NCBI GenBank assembly: GCA_036725605.1
Contig: DAIMDW010000015.1
Span: forward strand, 62,001 to 126,000
DNA from: CALBTQ01 sp036725605
Lineage (GTDB): Bacteria > Lernaellota > Lernaellaia > Lernaellales > Lernaellaceae
Reading direction: 5' to 3'
DNA length: 64,000 nucleotides
Shown here one piece after another: positions 1-8,062 of this stretch. A program made the translations under genes and the position numbers. The notes beneath the pieces are model-generated. The model was not told the DNA's origin and ran no database searches. It saw only the letters and a list, made by a program, of their open reading frames with translations. Positions within the stretch are counted from its first letter, which is position 1; the number at the start of each line of letters is the position of its first letter.

Positions 1-1042
1 TCGCCAGGTCCGCGCCGGACGATTCGCGCATGCCCACCGCCATGGCCTCGGCAACCTGTTCGCTGACCGCGCCGTATTGGGCGAGCAGATCCTCGCTCAC
101 GCCCAGGCGGCTGAGTTTCGCTTCGTTGCTGTAGGTGACCGCGCCTTCGACGAAGTAGTTCGAGCTGCCCGGCACGTTGGTCAGCCGCGCGGCGACCATC
201 CCGCCGGTGCAACTTTCGGCGGTGGCCACTTTCAGACCGTGCTTGGTGAGCAATTCGCCGACCACTTCTTCCATTTCGCGTTCATCCTCGGTGAAGATCG
301 CGTCTTCCAGGCGGCGGCGAATCAGCGCCCGCACTTTGTTGCGCTTGCGTTCGGCGATCATCTTGCTGGCGCCGACGGCGGTGAGCGTGATGTGAATCTC
401 CGGGAACGAGGCGGTGAAGGCCAGTTCCACGTCGCCCAGTTCCATGTCGGCCAGCAGCTTGTCCACCGTGCTTTCGGGCTTGCCGAAGGTCTTGAGCGTC
501 ACGCGCGACACCTGGCCCTTCAAGGCGAATTGCTCGTGGATCAGGGGAATGATCTGTTCGCGCGCCATCAACTCGAGTTCGCGCGGCACGCCGGGCGCGA
601 AGATGGCCCATTTGCCTTCATCCTCCACTGCGAAGCCGCAGGCCGTGCCGATCGGATTGGCCAGAATGCGCGCGCCGGCCGGGAACTGGCACTGGCGCCG
701 GTTGTTTTCGGTCATCGGGCGGTTGAACAGCGAGAATTTTTCCTCGAGGTCGCGCAATGCATCGGCGTCTTCGACCAGCTCGCGGTCGAACACCTCGGCT
801 CCGGCGTAGCGCGTGCGATCGTCCACGGTCGGCCCGAGCCCGCCGGAAACGATGACGATCTCCGCCTGCGAGAGCGCGGAACGCAGCGCCTTGGCGATAT
901 CGGCCTCGCGATCGCCGACCAGCGTCACGCGGAAGATGTTCAATCCTTCTTCACGAAGCAGATTGGCCAGGAGCTTGGTGTTGGTGTCGATCCGACGACC
1001 GTCAATCAGCTCCGAGCCGGTGCAAATCAATTCCAACCGCAT
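1..1042 (-). CDS. cinA: CinA family protein, 3' end cut by window edge
   Basis: About 347 residues are visible reading leftwards from the ATG at 1042; the last part of the C-terminal domain lies outside the window. The N-terminal MoCF_biosynth-type domain shows CTGSELIDGRRIDTNT near the start and the IVSGGLGPTVDD motif around residue 70. The C-terminal amidohydrolase-type domain shows ATAESCTGGMVAARLT. The family includes nicotinamide-nucleotide amidase (PncC activity) and ADP-ribose pyrophosphatase activities that recycle NMN; which activities this copy has cannot be told here. The start overlaps the 3' end of pgpA by 16 nt, so the two are co-transcribed, a common neighbourhood for cinA. No stop or frameshift is seen up to base 1. 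Identification is firm. Confidence 0.93.
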   Translation of the reverse strand, partial: MRLELICTGSELIDGRRIDTNTKLLANLLREEGLNIFRVTLVGDREADIAKALRSALSQAEIVIVSGGLGPTVDDRTRYAGAEVFDRELVEDADALRDLEEKFSLFNRPMTENNRRQCQFPAGARILANPIGTACGFAVEDEGKWAIFAPGVPRELELMAREQIIPLIHEQFALKGQVSRVTLKTFGKPESTVDKLLADMELGDVELAFTASFPEIHITLTAVGASKMIAERKRNKVRALIRRRLEDAIFTEDEREMEEVVGELLTKHGLKVATAESCTGGMVAARLTNVPGSSNYFVEGAVTYSNEAKLSRLGVSEDLLAQYGAVSEQVAEAMAVGMRESSGADLA

Positions 1043-1497
1043 CCGAACCACCCCAAGGCGACGAGTAATTGCAAGGCGATGTTCGCGTAAATGCCCGCGG
1101 CGACGTCGTCGAGCATCACGGACCATCCACCGCTTTTTGCGCGGTCGATCTGCCGCGCGGGCCAGAACTTGACTATATCGAAAAAGCGAAAGAGGAAAAA
1201 CGCCCAGACGATGTTCCAGAAAGTCACCGGGATGAGAAACATCGTCACCAGATAACCGACGACTTCGTCGATGACGATCTGCCCGGCGTCCTTTTTGCCG
1301 AAGTGCGCTTCGGCCGCCGTCGCCGCCCACGCGCCGATGAACAGCAGGCCGACGGTGCACACCAGGTAGTTGAAGGGCGACAGCGCGGAAAAGAAGACCG
1401 CCAGCGCGACGCCCGGCAGCGTGCCCCAGGTGCCCGAGGCCGGCTTCATGTACCCCGTACCCAATCCGGTTGCGATAGCCAGGATGAATTTATTCAC
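1027..1497 (-). CDS. pgpA: Phosphatidylglycerophosphatase A
   Basis: 156-residue integral membrane phosphatase that removes the terminal phosphate of phosphatidylglycerol phosphate to make phosphatidylglycerol. Family hallmarks are present: GTWGTLPG near residue 24, IVIDEVVGYLV around 75, and FRFFDIVKFWPARQIDR followed by GGWSVMLDDVAAGIYAN in the C-terminal half. Three or four hydrophobic stretches fit the fold, and the length is normal. It begins with GTG preceded by GGGAG with suitable spacing (AGAACACG gap). It follows the GT39-type gene after a 55-nt gap and overlaps cinA by 16 nt, so it sits inside a minus-strand operon. Confidence 0.95.
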   Translation of the reverse strand: MNKFILAIATGLGTGYMKPASGTWGTLPGVALAVFFSALSPFNYLVCTVGLLFIGAWAATAAEAHFGKKDAGQIVIDEVVGYLVTMFLIPVTFWNIVWAFFLFRFFDIVKFWPARQIDRAKSGGWSVMLDDVAAGIYANIALQLLVALGWFGCGWN

Positions 1498-1552
1498 CGT
1501 GTTCTCCCGTCGTATGATTCTGCGCCAAGGTTGCCCAACCGCGCGCCCAACG

Positions 1553-3469
1553 TCAAGGCGTCAGCGGCTCCAGCGCCAGTTCGCCGACCAGCACCGTGCG
1601 CGCCCGCTCGCGCGGCAGGCGCTCATGGGTATCCTGGAAGATGATCTTGTCGGCCCCCACGCGCAACTCCAACGCCGGCCGGTCGGCCAACGCGGGCGGC
1701 AGCGGCCCGGTCAATTCATATTGATCGGTACGGTCGATGAAGCGTTCGGTGATCGTTTCACCGTCGGCCGCCAGGCGCACCGTCACGCAACGCTCGGGGA
1801 ACAGATCGACGTTGACGAAGATCAACGCGCGCGCCCGCTCGTTGGGCGCTTCATGTTTCAACCATGCTGACGCCTCGCCGGTCGCCCAGCGCCACCCCTC
1901 CTCGGTCGGCAGCCAGCGGCCGCGTAGGGCGTGCTCGGCAAGCGGCCCGGCGCGAAAATCGATTTTCCTCGGCAGCAACGGCGCGAGGTGCGCGGCGTAT
2001 TCCCCGCGGTCGGTCAAATACAGCATCAGTTGCGGGCGACGATCGCGGTAGGCGGCCGGCGTGACGGCGAACAGACGCTCGCGCAGGTAATCGGCGGTGT
2101 CGTCGACGATGGGCACCCCGCGCATCGGGTTGGGGTAAAACCACACGCGCCGATAGCGCGACTCGACATCGTCGAGATGGGCGAAGGTCTCTTCGTGCGA
2201 CTGCACGCCGCCGCGCTCCTTGAACGCTTTGAGGTCGCCCGCAATCAGCCGTTCCTCGGGCAACTCGGTAGCGGCGTAGTGGCGCAGTTCGAAGGTCGCG
2301 TTGAGCACCACGTCGCCCGGGCGCAGGTCGGCGCGCAACTGCCGCGCCACGCCCCGCCAATCGTCGCGTGCGCAACGCGGATCGGTTCGCTGTTGCCACA
2401 CGGCCGATCCGCCGAGCACCAAAACCAACGCGAGGGAAACCGCCGCCAACGCGCGCGGCCGCAAGGTGGTCGCGCCCACGCCGACGAGCAAGGCGATAGC
2501 GGGCAACGTGGGCAGCAGCAGCTTGGTTTCAAACACCGGCGCGGCCAGCGACAGCAGCAGCAACACGACGGTCGGGAAAAACGCCCAGAGGATCGTCAAG
2601 CGTCCCCAGGCTTCGCGGCGCACCGCGTATATGCCGCGCGCCAGCAACAGCAACAACGGCGCGGCGAAAAGAAAGGTCAGCCAGGACAGATCGTCCGGCA
2701 GCCCCGGCAACGTCGGCGGTCGCCAGGGAGGACCGCCGATCGTCCAGAACGACAGCAGATCCAGCAGACGATGCGGCGATTGCGCACCGGCCAGCAACTT
2801 CACGCCCCAGTTTTTACGCGCCAGTTGCAACGCGAGAATCAACAGGCCGGGTATGAAGGCAAGCAGCGGAACGATCAATGTTCGCGGGCGTACGCGGCGC
2901 TCGTCCCGGGGCAACGTCGCCAGCCACAGCCCCTGCGCCGCCAACAAAAACAAGAACAGGTAATGCGTGTACAGCCCGGCGATCGTCGCCGCCGGATACA
3001 GCCAGCGCCGGCGATTTTCATGCCGGTCCCACAGGCCGATGAACGAAGCCAGCGCCAGGCAGGTCGTTAGCGTCTGGTAGCGCAACTCGCCGCTGTAATA
3101 CACGTGCGCCGGCGCCAACGCGAGCACCCCCGCCGCCAGCAATCCGGCCGCCGCGCCCGCCCAACGCCGCGCCAGCGCATAGGTCAGCGGCACGGCCGCG
3201 ACGCCCAGCAACGCGGGCAGCAGGCGCAGGATGAATTCCCCGTGCCCCAGCATCTGCCAGTAGTGCGCGAGCGCGTAAAACAGCGGCGGGTTGATGTCGA
3301 ACAGGACGATCGTGCCCAGGGTTTTGCTCAAGGGCTTGGCGCAGGTGAGCAGAGTGCCGATCTCGTCGCTCCACATCGATTGCGCGGTCAGACCGGTCAG
3401 ACGCAGCCAGGCGGCGACGGCGGTGATGATGGTCAGGAAAAAAAGTCCGCGACGGTCCGGGCGCTCCAC
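1553..3469 (-). CDS. GT39/ArnT-like polytopic membrane glycosyltransferase
   Basis: 638-residue protein with about ten hydrophobic segments in the first 400 residues and a soluble C-terminal region of roughly 230 residues. The first extracytoplasmic loop carries MWSDEIGTL and then DINPPLFYALAHYW, the pattern of GT39/PMT-type enzymes that use lipid-linked sugars (acidic pair in loop 1, then a Pro-Pro-Leu motif). The acceptor cannot be predicted. The start chosen is GTG at 3469, whose G is the last base of the upstream TAG stop (TAGTG arrangement), so translation is probably coupled to the NAGPA-domain gene. A longer reading to 3625 exists but its N-terminus is Arg-rich and lies wholly inside the upstream gene. 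Confidence 0.85.
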   Translation of the reverse strand: MERPDRRGLFFLTIITAVAAWLRLTGLTAQSMWSDEIGTLLTCAKPLSKTLGTIVLFDINPPLFYALAHYWQMLGHGEFILRLLPALLGVAAVPLTYALARRWAGAAAGLLAAGVLALAPAHVYYSGELRYQTLTTCLALASFIGLWDRHENRRRWLYPAATIAGLYTHYLFLFLLAAQGLWLATLPRDERRVRPRTLIVPLLAFIPGLLILALQLARKNWGVKLLAGAQSPHRLLDLLSFWTIGGPPWRPPTLPGLPDDLSWLTFLFAAPLLLLLARGIYAVRREAWGRLTILWAFFPTVVLLLLSLAAPVFETKLLLPTLPAIALLVGVGATTLRPRALAAVSLALVLVLGGSAVWQQRTDPRCARDDWRGVARQLRADLRPGDVVLNATFELRHYAATELPEERLIAGDLKAFKERGGVQSHEETFAHLDDVESRYRRVWFYPNPMRGVPIVDDTADYLRERLFAVTPAAYRDRRPQLMLYLTDRGEYAAHLAPLLPRKIDFRAGPLAEHALRGRWLPTEEGWRWATGEASAWLKHEAPNERARALIFVNVDLFPERCVTVRLAADGETITERFIDRTDQYELTGPLPPALADRPALELRVGADKIIFQDTHERLPRERARTVLVGELALEPLTP

Positions 3470-5142
3470 TACCGTTCCACCAGCAGGATTGCACTGGACA
3501 TGGGGCGCGGCGGGCGCGCCGATTCGCCGTCCAGCACGATATCCACGCTGCCGCGATCGACCAATTGTCCGCCGACCAGCATGCGCGCGCTGGCGCCGCC
3601 GTCCATGTTGACCGCGCGCACGCAACCCAGGTCGGCCAGCAGACGGGCGAGGCCGTCCAGATCGAGCCCGACGCTCTCGGCGAGGTTGCGTCCGTCGACG
3701 GTGATGGCGATGAGCCGAAAATCGGCGGTGATGCCCCAGGCGGTGCGCGGCAGCAACGCCGTGGCCGCGCGGGTGAACGGGCTGAAGGTGGTCGGCGGCA
3801 ATAGACCGTCGAAGCCGTCGGCTTCCAGATCGCCGTCGCGTTGACCGTCGGTCAGCAGCGCCGGTCCGCCGGCGACGGCCGAGACGATGCGCCCCAGGCC
3901 GCGCATGGGCGGCAGTTCGTAAACCACCTCGTGGTTGGGTTCGATGTTCGCGAGCGCGCCCAGCGGCGCGGGGCCGTTATTGACCGCCAGCAGCAGGCCA
4001 TTGACCGGCACGGTCAGCGAATTGTCGCCCGCCACGTCGACCACCCGCCGCCCGACGACGGCGATCTGCAACGGCGCGCGCGGCAGGTCTTTGCCGTAAG
4101 ACGAGGTGTACAGCACGATTTCGCCCGGCTGCACCGTGTCGCTGTTGATCTTGTGCGCGTGAACGCGCGCCTGGCCGATGCGCAGCTTCAGCCCGATCGG
4201 CCCCAGGCGCCAGATGTCGATGCGCCCGGTTTCGTCCATCAGCAGGGCGGAGCGTTTGATCGTCGGCGGGTTGAGCACGCGCCCTTCGCTGACCAGCAGG
4301 CCGATCGGCTCGCCGAAACGCGCCGGCGACACCTGTTCGTGTTCGGCCAGCAGGTAGAAGCCGCCGTTGGTGCCGTAGCGGGCGCCGTGTCGCTCAGCCA
4401 TGGCGCGCAAGGTGCGTTCCTCGGGCGGCAGATCGTGTCCGGCGACGATTTTGAGCCGCCAGCGTTTGGGCGAGATCTCCAGCAGGTTGGCGCGCAACGG
4501 ACCGAAGCGGTATTGCCCGGCCAGCACGCCGTGGCGCAGACCGTTTTCCAGCTTCGTCCAGTTGACGTCGCGCGCGGTCGGCTGCTTGGGCGCCTGCGGA
4601 TGCAGCGTGCGATTGCGCAGCAGCACGAACTGCGAATAGAAGTGGTCGATGCGGTCGGTCACGTCGCGCACGGCGACGACGGCCTCGCGCTCCAGCAGCA
4701 GATCGAGCTCGTTGAGAAACGCCGCCTTGAGCACGGTGACGGGCAGCGGCTGCATCTGCTCGGCGATCATCCGATCGGCCAGCTTCAGCAGCGTCAGGCT
4801 GCGGCGCTCGCAGGCGCCGGCGATGTCCTCGTTCGAGTGCCCGATCAGCGCGGCGTACAGATCGACCTTGATCCGCGCGGTCATGCGCGTGATTTCGTCC
4901 TGCAACTGGTTGAGGTCCTCGCCCTGGTAGAGGATGAGGATCGTCTGATCGGCCAGCCGCAAGCGTCCTTCGGAGAGCAACTGATCGCGCACCTGCGCGG
5001 TCATTTTGCGCGTGTCGGTGCCGGCCAACGCGAGGTAGACCAACGCCTGCCAAATCAGCGATTCGGCTTCGCGCACCGGCCGGCCTTTGCAGGCCAGGTA
5101 GGCGCAACGGGCGATGAGGCGGTCGGTCAGACGGCGAAACAC
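3469..5142 (-). CDS. Phosphodiester glycosidase (NAGPA) domain protein
   Basis: 557 residues. The last 250 or so look like the NAGPA (phosphodiester glycosidase) domain: ITADFRLIAITVDGRN, then a C-terminal VNMDGGASARMLVGG, the family's Asp-Gly-Gly-Ala/Gly-Ser signature. About the first 230 residues are a helical region I do not recognise. No signal peptide or TM segment is evident, which is odd because most bacterial NAGPA proteins are exported. The GTG start at 5142 is chosen because AAGGAG lies 7 nt upstream; extending to 5214 would run into the divergent lipoprotein gene. It heads a minus-strand operon with the GT39-like gene, pgpA and cinA, hinting at envelope or glycan work, but no substrate can be named. 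Confidence 0.75.
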   Translation of the reverse strand: MFRRLTDRLIARCAYLACKGRPVREAESLIWQALVYLALAGTDTRKMTAQVRDQLLSEGRLRLADQTILILYQGEDLNQLQDEITRMTARIKVDLYAALIGHSNEDIAGACERRSLTLLKLADRMIAEQMQPLPVTVLKAAFLNELDLLLEREAVVAVRDVTDRIDHFYSQFVLLRNRTLHPQAPKQPTARDVNWTKLENGLRHGVLAGQYRFGPLRANLLEISPKRWRLKIVAGHDLPPEERTLRAMAERHGARYGTNGGFYLLAEHEQVSPARFGEPIGLLVSEGRVLNPPTIKRSALLMDETGRIDIWRLGPIGLKLRIGQARVHAHKINSDTVQPGEIVLYTSSYGKDLPRAPLQIAVVGRRVVDVAGDNSLTVPVNGLLLAVNNGPAPLGALANIEPNHEVVYELPPMRGLGRIVSAVAGGPALLTDGQRDGDLEADGFDGLLPPTTFSPFTRAATALLPRTAWGITADFRLIAITVDGRNLAESVGLDLDGLARLLADLGCVRAVNMDGGASARMLVGGQLVDRGSVDIVLDGESARPPRPMSSAILLVER

Positions 5143-5170
5143 GGATCGTCTCCTTGCGTTTGAGGTCGTG

Positions 5171-5200
5171 AGTATAGTAACGTTTGTGCCTCGGATGCAA
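5171..5200 (-). promoter_or_regulatory. Candidate promoter for the NAGPA-GT39-pgpA-cinA operon
   Basis: On the minus strand TTGCAT (5200-5195) and TATACT (5176-5171) are separated by 18 nt, about 30 nt upstream of the GTG at 5142. The -35 element covers the start codon of the divergent RlpA-like gene. On the plus strand TATAGT (5173-5178) overlaps the same -10. Motif reading only. Confidence 0.35.
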
Positions 5201-5581
5201 ACCGCAAGCGCCAAATTTTTCCTGCTCTGCGCCGCGTTGCTGCTGTTGATCGGTTGCGCGAGCGATCACGTTGTGCGCCGTCCGACCGGCTGGTCGCAGA
5301 CCGGCTACGCCAGTTGGTACGGCGAAACCTTCCAGGGCCGCCGCACCGCCAGCGGCGAAACCTTCGACTACCGCAAATTGACCGCCGCCCACAAAACGCT
5401 GCCCTTCGGCACCTACGTCGAGGTCACGCGACTGGACAACGGACGCAAGGTCGTGGTGAAGATCAACGACCGCGGTCCGTTCGTGCACGGACGCATCATC
5501 GACCTGTCCAAAGCGGCGGCGCAAAAATTGGATATGGTCCGCGACGGCGTGGCCAAGGTGAAGATTTCGGTCGTGCGCTGA
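5195..5581 (+). CDS. rlpA: RlpA-like double-psi beta-barrel lipoprotein
   Basis: 128 residues. A short lipoprotein signal (LLLLIGC, lipidated Cys near residue 19) is followed by the RlpA double-psi beta-barrel domain: GYASWYGETFQGRRTASGE, KLTAAHKTLPFGTYVEVT, VKINDRGPF, and a terminal GRIIDLSKAAAQKL. RlpA proteins act on denuded peptidoglycan glycan strands as septal lytic transglycosylases or as structural septal proteins. There is no SPOR domain, so this is the short form. The ATG at 5195 gives a clean signal peptide but has no Shine-Dalgarno; a GTG at 5186 is an in-frame alternative. It is divergent from the NAGPA gene and convergent with the next. Confidence 0.88.
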   Translation: MQTASAKFFLLCAALLLLIGCASDHVVRRPTGWSQTGYASWYGETFQGRRTASGETFDYRKLTAAHKTLPFGTYVEVTRLDNGRKVVVKINDRGPFVHGRIIDLSKAAAQKLDMVRDGVAKVKISVVR

Positions 5582-5584
5582 GCC

Positions 5585-6175
5585 TTACTTTTTCTTGAAG
5601 TGCAGATCCAACAGATTTCTCGACGGGGCGGTGCGCTTGCCCTTTTTCGCCGCGCCCAACGGCTTGGGCTTGGGCAGCGTCGGCTGCGGCGTTTTTTTCG
5701 TCGCGGCCTTGGGCTTGGCGGCCCGCCCGCGCGTTTTGGCTTTGGGCTTGGGCTTGGGTTTGGGTTTAGGCGCGACGAGCGGCTTGGCCGCGCCCAGCGG
5801 GCTGTCGGCGATGGCCTTGGGCGGCATGACCTTGGGCGCGGGACGCGTGTGGCGCACCGGTTTTTTCTCGACGGGCGCTTCCTGCGCGCGCCGGGCGGCG
5901 CTTTGCTCCAAGCGCGCGAGCGCCTGGTCCAGCTCGTCCAGATCCTTGCCGAGGCTGCGCAGACGCCGTCCCTGGGCGTCGATGGCCTGCGCCACGGCCG
6001 CTTTGTCGGTAAGGCTGGGCAGGCCGGCGAGGTGATAGAGCGCATCCAGGCGGCGGTCGGTGTCCTGCTTCGTTTTGAAGATGGCCTTCATCGTGGCCAT
6101 GCCGCGTTCGCCGGCGAGGAATTTCATCGCGCGTTTGATCGCCTTCTTCCGCAGTTTTTTCAGGGTGTCTTCCAC
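5585..6175 (-). CDS. Hypothetical protein with Lys/Pro/Ala-rich tail
   Basis: 196 residues, not recognised. The first 105 or so are helical and charged (KKLRKKAIKRAMKFLAGE, later LGKDLDELDQALARLEQ, a probable coiled coil). The rest is low-complexity Ala/Lys/Pro with KPKPKPKPKAK, resembling histone-H1-like or AlgP-like basic tails. No signal peptide, so cytoplasmic; association with nucleic acid or storage granules is only a possibility. The GTG at 6175 is preferred because GGGGAG stands 6 nt upstream; an upstream GTG at 6202 would overlap the FadL-type gene's end. It lies 20 nt downstream of that gene on the same strand. Confidence 0.7.
   Translation of the reverse strand: MEDTLKKLRKKAIKRAMKFLAGERGMATMKAIFKTKQDTDRRLDALYHLAGLPSLTDKAAVAQAIDAQGRRLRSLGKDLDELDQALARLEQSAARRAQEAPVEKKPVRHTRPAPKVMPPKAIADSPLGAAKPLVAPKPKPKPKPKAKTRGRAAKPKAATKKTPQPTLPKPKPLGAAKKGKRTAPSRNLLDLHFKKK
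5741..5770. repeat. Hexanucleotide repeat tract encoding KPKPKP
   Basis: Five imperfect TTGGGC/TTGGGT units in tandem, inside the gene at 5585-6175, encoding the Lys-Pro alternation on the minus strand. Six-base units keep frame, so length variation would only change tail length. Confidence 0.7.
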
Positions 6176-6195
6176 GCTTGTCTCCCCGGATGATT

Positions 6196-7872
6196 CTACC
6201 ACCGGAAACCGATGGTTACGCCTCCGGCCAAGGTATACCCGCGCGCGCTGATCTCGTCAAAGGGGGTGTCCGGATCGATCAGCTTTTTGTCGAAGTTCAC
6301 CGGCACCAGGTAATAGTATTGGCCGTAAAAGTCGAACGAGATCGTCTCGTTGAATTTAATGCCGAGCCCGGCGGACATCTCGTGTTGATCCATGTCGATC
6401 AAATTGGTGTAGCCGCTGTCCAGATCGAAGGGGCTTTCGCGAAAGCTGTAGCCGGCGCGCAGGGCGGCCTGCATATCGCCGATCCACAGGAAGCTGCGCA
6501 TCGGCGGCAGGCGATGCTCCACGCCGAAGCGCGGCACGAAGATGTCGTGCGTTTTGGGTTTCACCAGCGACTTGAGCGGCGCTTTGATCGTAATTTCGGT
6601 TTGCAGACCGGGCAGCGAAACGTTCACCGGCGGCAGCGGTCCGACCGCGCCCAGCAACGGCACGGTCAGCGACTGAATGCGCGCGCGCACGCTGGTGGGC
6701 AGCGTCGACAGGTTCAGGCGCAGATCGTCGATCTTGATGTACATGTCCGGCGAGGGATAGGCCGACCAGTCGTACCAGGTGACGTCGCCGGAGAAGGTCC
6801 AGGCGTCACCCAGATCGGCCGACGCGCCGAAGGCCGCCTGTTGCGGTTTCCAATGGTCGCTCACGTCGACCAGGATGCTCACGGGCAGGCTTGCGTTGAG
6901 GGCGATCTTGCCTTCCAGGTCGCTGAGTTCGACCGGCACGCGCAGCTTCTGCGAACCGAGCGCCGGGGCGGACAATTCCACCGTGCCCTTGAGCGGCAAC
7001 ACGCCCGGGGCGATGGAATCGAGCTCGGAGAGATCGACCACGTAATTTTCGAAGTACACGCCGACGTCGGCGTCGATGGTCACGTTCCAAGAGAAGCTGT
7101 CGCGGTACGACGCGCCGAAACGCAGCCATTCCTTGGGTCGCCACATGATGCCCGCGAAGGGCGTGGCGGTCAGCGGAAAGTCGAGGTTGAGCGTGGCGTC
7201 GACGTCCAGCGGTTCCTGCGACTCTTGCTCGGGATTGAGCGAGAGATTCCGGTTGTTGGCATGCAGCGGGAAGGTGAAGGTGCCTTTGCTGTCCGACAGG
7301 ATGCTCGCGCCGCCGCCGATGCTCAGCCCGGGCAGCAGCAACACGCTCGCGCCGACGTGGGAAACGATGCGCTGCGAGCGGTTCTCGTGCATGATGAACG
7401 TGGGAATGTGGCTGTCGTGCGGCCGCAGGCGAATGACCAATCCTTCCGGCAGATAGATGCCGACGCCCAGGTGGAAATACTTGTTGAGCGGAATGGCCAC
7501 GCCGAAGTTGTAGCCGTTGACGTCATCGACGTTGACTTGCCGTTTTTCCAGTTCGTGCAGATTTCTGGCGTCCTGCCGCGTCGCGCCGTCCATGGGATGC
7601 AAATCGAGATCGAGGAACGGCTTGGCCATCATGAAGCCGAAGGAGAAGGAATTCTGCTGGATTTGCGACAGACCGGCGACGTTGTAGTAGATCGCCGAGA
7701 AATCGTCCGCCAGACCGGTGTAGGCGCCGCCCATGCCGACCGCGCGCGCACCGAACCCGTAACTGTCCATCGGATTGCCGGCCGCGGGCAGAGGAGCCAA
7801 TACGGTCAACAAGAGCGACAACGTGAAGAAAACCGCGATGCGTTGCGTGTAACTTCCCATGAGAATTGACAA
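6196..7872 (-). CDS. OmpP1/FadL family outer-membrane transport protein
   Basis: 558 residues. A signal peptide ends near PLPAAGNP, followed by the FadL N-terminal signature: YGFGARAVGMGGAYTGLADDFSAIYYNVAGL, where the Asn-Pro-Ala of many members is N-V-A. Alternating beta-strand pattern continues to a C-terminal aromatic (FRW), as expected for an outer-membrane barrel. FadL proteins let hydrophobic compounds such as long-chain fatty acids or aromatics cross the outer membrane. It is longer than E. coli FadL (about 446), with extra loop sequence around residues 230-420. A TTG start at 7872 is chosen since GAGGGA lies 2-3 nt before the spacer; the ATG at 7860 has no good ribosome site. A second paralogue is at 49435-50694. 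Confidence 0.88.
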   Translation of the reverse strand: MSILMGSYTQRIAVFFTLSLLLTVLAPLPAAGNPMDSYGFGARAVGMGGAYTGLADDFSAIYYNVAGLSQIQQNSFSFGFMMAKPFLDLDLHPMDGATRQDARNLHELEKRQVNVDDVNGYNFGVAIPLNKYFHLGVGIYLPEGLVIRLRPHDSHIPTFIMHENRSQRIVSHVGASVLLLPGLSIGGGASILSDSKGTFTFPLHANNRNLSLNPEQESQEPLDVDATLNLDFPLTATPFAGIMWRPKEWLRFGASYRDSFSWNVTIDADVGVYFENYVVDLSELDSIAPGVLPLKGTVELSAPALGSQKLRVPVELSDLEGKIALNASLPVSILVDVSDHWKPQQAAFGASADLGDAWTFSGDVTWYDWSAYPSPDMYIKIDDLRLNLSTLPTSVRARIQSLTVPLLGAVGPLPPVNVSLPGLQTEITIKAPLKSLVKPKTHDIFVPRFGVEHRLPPMRSFLWIGDMQAALRAGYSFRESPFDLDSGYTNLIDMDQHEMSAGLGIKFNETISFDFYGQYYYLVPVNFDKKLIDPDTPFDEISARGYTLAGGVTIGFRW

Positions 7873-7881
7873 AATCCCTCT

Positions 7882-7920
7882 GCTTCGGGTGAGTGAACGG
7901 TGAACTATAACTCACGAAGC
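7882..7920. repeat. Imperfect inverted repeat upstream of FadL-type gene
   Basis: GCTTCG-GG-TGAGT (7882-7894) pairs with ACTCACGAAGC (7910-7920) apart from a two-base bulge. It lies just upstream of the FadL-type start codon, where an operator or 5'-UTR hairpin could be. Nothing more can be said. Confidence 0.4.
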
Positions 7921-7972
7921 CGCAGACCCGCAAGGACATTTCCCGAAGCGGTCAAAAGTGGATTTTTTTGGC

Positions 7973-8001
7973 TTGATTTGTCGAATGGTTCCTGCTAAAC
8001 A
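7973..8001 (+). promoter_or_regulatory. Weak candidate promoter for the CX3C lipoprotein
   Basis: TTGATT (7973-7978) and TAAACA (7996-8001) with a 17-nt spacer, 61 nt before the ATG at 8063. The -10 is poor. Confidence 0.25.
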
Positions 8002-8062
8002 AGGGTGTCTTTGCCAGGGGGCAAAGTATTTTCGTACACACGGTAACCACGGAGATACATTA

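Noticed and set aside
77..1090. Long plus-strand open frame opposite cinA
   Set aside because: Composition is typical of an antisense frame in high-GC DNA (runs of His, Gln, Arg, Phe); the minus strand gives an unmistakable CinA sequence.
1943..1978. GAAAATCGATTTTC palindrome near 1955
   Set aside because: Lies inside the GT39-type coding sequence and follows its codons; no sign of a regulatory role.
6178..7869. 563-codon plus-strand frame opposite the FadL-type gene
   Set aside because: The minus strand has a signal peptide and FadL motifs; the plus frame has none.
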